Shown one piece after another: positions 5,162 through 7,989 of a DNA stretch of 7,989 nt. The stretch spans positions 1 through 7,989 of the forward strand of contig JABUSD010000308.1 in the NCBI GenBank assembly GCA_021442845.1, in the 5' to 3' direction. The first letter of the stretch is position 1. Each line of letters opens with the position of its first letter. This stretch comes from Holdemanella sp. (GTDB taxonomy: Bacteria; Bacillota_I; Bacilli_A; Erysipelotrichales; Erysipelotrichaceae). Below the pieces are notes generated by a model. The model worked only from the letters and a program-made list of their open reading frames with translations. It was not told the DNA's origin and searched no databases. Made by a program: the position numbers and the translations under genes.

Positions 5162-6721
5162 ATGCGTGGTGTTTATAACTCAGTAACAGACATTCGTCGT
5201 AAAGTTTTCGCAGCTATAGCTAAAATGGCTTACGATGATAATATCGATTTAGCCAGACGAATCGAAGAAATCCCTTATGAAATCCTACCAGGAACAAAGG
5301 CAAAGTATCGTACAAGCATTTTCCTAGAACGCGCTATCATCGGAGAGCGTCTTCGTTTAGGAATGGGGTTGCCTGTACGTGATTTAGCGGATTTTGCCGC
5401 TTTAGGAGATGGCATTGAAGAAAGTGCCATAGCCACAAAGTATTACGATCCACCCCTTGTCAACATAATTAAGTTCGCGTGTAATGCATGCCCTGAAAAG
5501 AAAGTATTCGTAACAAATGCATGCCAGGGATGTCTATCGCATCAATGTACAGAAGTATGTCCAAAAGATGCGATTCATATCGTGAATGGAAGAAGTTTAA
5601 TCAATGATGAAAAATGCATCAAATGTGGTAAATGTATGGAAGCCTGTCCATATCATGCCATCGTTAAGCTGGAAAGACCATGTTCAGCTAGCTGTGGAAT
5701 GGATGCCATTAAAAGCGATGAAGATGGAAAAGCTATCATCAACTATGATAAATGTGTAAGCTGTGGACAATGTCTAGTCAGCTGTCCATTTGGTGCCATT
5801 GTTGGAAAAGGACAGATTTTCCAGACAATCTATGCGATGAAGGAAGGCTATGAAGTCATTGCTGCGATTGCTCCTGCCTTTGTTGGTCAGTTTGGTCCAA
5901 GCATTACCCCACCAAAAGTGAGGGCTGCCCTTCAGCAATTAGGTTTTGCCGATGTTGTCGAAGTGTCTATCGGTGCGGACTTATGCGCCATTGAAGAAGC
6001 GGAAGACTTCCTGAATAAAGTACCAGACAAACAGCCATTCATGGCAACATCCTGTTGTCCTGCCTGGTCGGTAATGGCAAAGAAGGAATTCCCTCAATTT
6101 GCACCTTATATCTCCATGGCATTAACACCAATGGTATTAACAGGTCGTCTAATCAAAAAGAAAAAGCCAAATGCCAAAGTTGTCTTTATCGGACCATGTG
6201 CCGCTAAGAAATTAGAGGCAAGCCGTAAATCCATCCGTTCGGATATTGACTTTGTCTTAACATTTGAAGAAGTGATGGGTATGTTTGAAGCCAAAGGCAT
6301 CGATATGAACCAGAATTTTGAAGAGACACCATTACGTGAAGGAAGCAATGCCGGAAGAAACTTCGCTGTATCCGGTGGTGTAGCCAAAGCGGTTAAGGAT
6401 CTAATCGAAAAGAAACATCCAGAAATGGATGTCAAAGTACAATCGGCAGAAGGATTAAAAAATTGTAAGACAATGCTGATGATGGCAAAAGCCGGTCGCT
6501 TAAATGGATATCTATTAGAAGGTATGGCTTGTCCAGGTGGATGTGTTGCTGGGGCTGGTACATTACAGCCAATCACAAAATCCACTGCCTTAGTTAAAAA
6601 GCTATCGAGCGATCCTACCAACAAGGCCATGGCGGATGAATCTGAATATAAAGATATGTTGAAAGTTCTATCTGAAATGTTAGAAGAATTCAACGAAGAT
6701 GAAATACTTGAAACGAAATAA
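5162..6721 (+). CDS. Monomeric [FeFe]-hydrogenase, group B-like, with N-terminal ferredoxin domains
   Basis: Catalyses reversible 2H+ + 2e- to H2, probably disposing of reduced-ferredoxin electrons during fermentation in the cytoplasm. Positions are for the 519-residue form from ATG 5162; a TTG at 5138 would add 8. Residues 107-133 hold Cys107, 110, 121, 124, 129 and 133. Two classical 4Fe-4S motifs, CxxCxxCxxxCP, start at 152 and 198, with an extra pair Cys174/178 between them. The H-cluster domain carries TSCCPAW (296-302), PCAAKKLE (345-352) and EGMACPGGC (453-461), so all four H-cluster cysteines and the proton-relay Cys are present. GPC instead of MPC in the second motif, and GAG instead of GGG after the third, fit group B rather than classical group A. 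It looks visibly less AT-rich than its neighbours, consistent with high expression. Maturation genes hydEFG are not in the window. Confidence 0.93.
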   Translation: MRGVYNSVTDIRRKVFAAIAKMAYDDNIDLARRIEEIPYEILPGTKAKYRTSIFLERAIIGERLRLGMGLPVRDLADFAALGDGIEESAIATKYYDPPLVNIIKFACNACPEKKVFVTNACQGCLSHQCTEVCPKDAIHIVNGRSLINDEKCIKCGKCMEACPYHAIVKLERPCSASCGMDAIKSDEDGKAIINYDKCVSCGQCLVSCPFGAIVGKGQIFQTIYAMKEGYEVIAAIAPAFVGQFGPSITPPKVRAALQQLGFADVVEVSIGADLCAIEEAEDFLNKVPDKQPFMATSCCPAWSVMAKKEFPQFAPYISMALTPMVLTGRLIKKKKPNAKVVFIGPCAAKKLEASRKSIRSDIDFVLTFEEVMGMFEAKGIDMNQNFEETPLREGSNAGRNFAVSGGVAKAVKDLIEKKHPEMDVKVQSAEGLKNCKTMLMMAKAGRLNGYLLEGMACPGGCVAGAGTLQPITKSTALVKKLSSDPTNKAMADESEYKDMLKVLSEMLEEFNEDEILETK

Positions 6722-6724
6722 ATC

Positions 6725-6748
6725 AAAAAGGCTAGAAATAGCCTTTTT
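6725..6748. terminator. Intrinsic terminator of the hydrogenase gene, usable from both sides
   Basis: A perfect 10-bp stem, AAAAAGGCTA (6725-6734) and TAGCCTTTTT (6739-6748), with a GAAA (GNRA-type) tetraloop, begins 3 nt after the hydrogenase stop. The A-run and U-run in the arms make it symmetrical, so it can stop both the hydrogenase transcript and the convergent HAD-fusion transcript. Confidence 0.88.
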
Positions 6749-6751
6749 TAT

Positions 6752-6789
6752 ATCTATAAGTACAAACATATACGTTTATACTTATAGAT
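6752..6789. repeat. Inverted repeat / hairpin spanning the stop of the HAD-fusion gene
   Basis: ATCTATAAGTA (6752-6762) pairs perfectly with TACTTATAGAT (6779-6789). After one mismatch the stem continues as AAAC/GTTT around a 6-nt loop. The minus-strand stop codon (6782-6784) lies inside one arm. No U-tract follows on either strand, so it is not a terminator alone. It may protect the 3' end of the mRNA or act together with the adjacent terminator. Confidence 0.55.
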
Positions 6790-7989
6790 TTATTTTCTTT
6801 ATTGCTTCTTCTATGGAGTTGACTACATAGGTAGAGCTTTCTTTGACTTTATCAGGTGAATAGGTAAAGCTAAAGGAAAGATCCGCTTCCTTTAACATAT
6901 CAATATCATTATGTTCATCCCCTATAGCCATCATTGTATCAATCTTATAGATATTCTTTAATTCTTTGATGGCACTTCCCTTGTTGCAGCCTTTATGGAT
7001 GACATCCACATAAAAGGAATTACTTACAGCGGAAACATCATATTCATTCATAATATCTTTTACTGTACTATGAGCTTCTTCATCACTTTTACATTGTATG
7101 GCAATACCCATAATGGATTTATCTTTAAAATAGGTAAAATCATCTACATAGATCTGTTTGATTGGAAATGGAATGGGTTCTCCTAATGTATATACTTTTC
7201 CATCTATCTGAAAGACCATATTATATAAATCTTTATACTGCATCCATAGATCATAAGCTAACTCATAATCCAATGGTTTACTAAAGATTTCTTTTAAATC
7301 CTTATCCACAATCAAAGCCCCTGTACTTAATATATAGAAATCACATTGAATCTGATTCTGTAAAGTGTTTAATAGTCCTATTAATGGTCTTCCTGTACAG
7401 ATACCAAATAGATTCCCTTCCTTTTGAAACTGTTTAATAGCTAAGGCATCTTCTTTTTTAATTCCAATTTCTCTACCAAAGTAGAGTGTCACATCTAAAT
7501 CACTTGCATCTATTTTACCATCCATACCAGTAGTTACTACTTTAATTCCTGCTCCTACAATAGCATCGGAACTAAATTTAGTTGCGTCCAAATTATATAT
7601 ATAATCTGGATTTATTTTATTACTATTAGGTTCTGTTTCAGAATAAGGATATAAAGTTAAAAGTTTTCCACCTTCAGGTGTTTTATCATTAGTTAAAATT
7701 TTAGAACTTGAAATACTATTATCCGCGTAAACAATTGAAGATAAATGTCCTTCACTGTCTAATGAAGCAATACCATAAGGTTGATTATATATATTTTTTA
7801 ATCCATAAGGAGTAATAAATCTTTCTCTATCTGTGCCTTCTAAAACTTCTTGTATTGTTGCTATTTCAGCAATACCTGCTATTTCTTCCGTTGCGTGTTG
7901 TCCTCTTGAAGCTTCGGGCAATAATTCAACAGGTATAATTCCATCAACAAGTTGTACAAGACCATTATCTTTATTTGTAACAAAATAAG
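6782..7989 (-). CDS. Phage tail-fibre-like segment fused in frame to a Cof-type HAD phosphatase (5' end beyond window)
   Basis: The frame is open to the right edge (first whole codon at 7987), so about 401 residues are seen and the true start lies outside; the TTG at 7921 is only an internal candidate. Upstream of about 7490 the protein reads like a phage tail fibre: GLVQLVDGIIPVELLPEA, then GIAEIATIQEVLEGTDRERF followed by ITPYGL, a motif common in tail-fibre repeats, and later DSEGHLSS and DGKIDAS units. Downstream is a Cof-type HAD: DLDVT at motif I (7487-7501), CTGRP as motif II, NKGSAIKEL with the motif III Lys, and GDEHND as motif IV. Counted from TTG 7921, these are residues 141-145, 175-179, 313-321 and 334-339. 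The HAD lacks only its few N-terminal residues, and the usual motif I Gly is Val. Codon habit changes at the junction. It may be a real fusion, a prophage scar or an assembly chimera; activity is unknown. Confidence 0.7.
   Translation of the reverse strand, partial: YFVTNKDNGLVQLVDGIIPVELLPEASRGQHATEEIAGIAEIATIQEVLEGTDRERFITPYGLKNIYNQPYGIASLDSEGHLSSIVYADNSISSSKILTNDKTPEGGKLLTLYPYSETEPNSNKINPDYIYNLDATKFSSDAIVGAGIKVVTTGMDGKIDASDLDVTLYFGREIGIKKEDALAIKQFQKEGNLFGICTGRPLIGLLNTLQNQIQCDFYILSTGALIVDKDLKEIFSKPLDYELAYDLWMQYKDLYNMVFQIDGKVYTLGEPIPFPIKQIYVDDFTYFKDKSIMGIAIQCKSDEEAHSTVKDIMNEYDVSAVSNSFYVDVIHKGCNKGSAIKELKNIYKIDTMMAIGDEHNDIDMLKEADLSFSFTYSPDKVKESSTYVVNSIEEAIKKINL
7490..7989 (-). mobile_element. 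Prophage-derived tail-fibre fragment
   Basis: This is the only phage-like DNA in the window. Besides the fibre-like protein motifs, its codon habit differs from the HAD part: Gln is always CAA, Ile is ATT or ATA without ATC, and Leu is mostly TTA with a few CTT/TTG and no CTA or CTC. No integrase, att core or other phage gene is visible before the edge, so whether a whole prophage continues beyond 7989 is unknown. Confidence 0.55.

Noticed and set aside
6106..6726. Minus-strand open frame of about 206 codons opposite the hydrogenase
   Set aside because: It lies entirely antisense to the conserved H-cluster domain, is Ser/Phe/Ile-rich without a domain, and has no ribosome site; it is a codon-pattern shadow.
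6995..7186. Small plus-strand open frame opposite the HAD part of the fusion gene
   Set aside because: It is antisense to conserved HAD motifs III-IV and their flank; its hydrophobic look follows from the complementary codons.
7517..7546. VVTTGMDGKI (upstream of DLDVT) as a decayed HAD motif I
   Set aside because: It resembles VVTTDMDGTI, but it lies about 29 residues before the AIKQFQ helix instead of about 20. DLDVT has the right spacing, and DGKIDAS fits the fibre repeat pattern.
7919..7921. TTG at 7921 as the start of the fusion gene
   Set aside because: The same frame stays open and phage-fibre-like for 22 more codons to the window edge (LVQLVDGIIP) and no ribosome site precedes the TTG.
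1..7989. Mycoplasma-type code (TGA as Trp), suggested by AT-richness and RNA-modification genes
   Set aside because: TGA ends folA and the small HAD gene at sensible places, and tryptophans are coded by TGG.
1..7989. CRISPR array, tRNA/rRNA genes, insertion sequence or diversity-generating retroelement near the fibre segment
   Set aside because: No regular repeat-spacer pattern, cloverleaf or CCA end, transposase, terminal repeats, reverse transcriptase or template/variable repeat pair could be seen.

Overview
The window is AT-rich, densely packed, and reads with the standard bacterial code: TGA closes folA and the small HAD gene, and no long frame needs TGA as Trp. The Lys/Ile/Asn-rich proteins, strong AGGAGG ribosome sites, a Bacillus/phi3T-type thymidylate synthase, a group B-type [FeFe]-hydrogenase and Cof-type HAD phosphatases point to an anaerobic, fermentative low-GC Firmicute. 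A gut Erysipelotrichia-like organism is my best guess, but that is inference from protein character, not a search.

Layout. (1) 4-2182, minus strand: a three-gene operon, HAD phosphatase -> thyA -> folA, making dTMP and regenerating tetrahydrofolate. The first gene has a near-consensus promoter whose -10 box ends 6 nt before the ATG, so its mRNA is probably leaderless. The two downstream genes have strong Shine-Dalgarno sites built into the end of the preceding gene. (2) 2236-3099, plus strand: a divergent RluA-family pseudouridine synthase without an S4 domain, overlapping the next gene tail to tail by 33 bp. (3) 3067-5082, minus strand: a HAD phosphatase with a DWNGT motif, overlapping by 14 bp a second RluA-family synthase with an S4 domain, followed by a small membrane protein resembling the catalytic half of type IV prepilin peptidases. 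(4) 5162-6721, plus strand: a monocistronic [FeFe]-hydrogenase with its own promoter, ribosome site and perfect-stem terminator. (5) 6782-7989, minus strand, running off the right edge: a phage tail-fibre-like segment joined in frame to a nearly complete Cof-type HAD phosphatase, with a visible change of codon habit at the junction.

The most unusual item is that junction. The tail-fibre-like part appears to supply the first two aspartates of the HAD catalytic motif I. It may be a real gene fusion, the scar of prophage insertion or excision, or an assembly chimera; sequence alone cannot decide. The second notable pattern is that several genes without a Shine-Dalgarno have a -10 box 6-7 nt before the ATG, which suggests leaderless initiation is in regular use here. 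There is no gene-free stretch over 300 bases, and I see no tRNA, rRNA, CRISPR array or insertion sequence.
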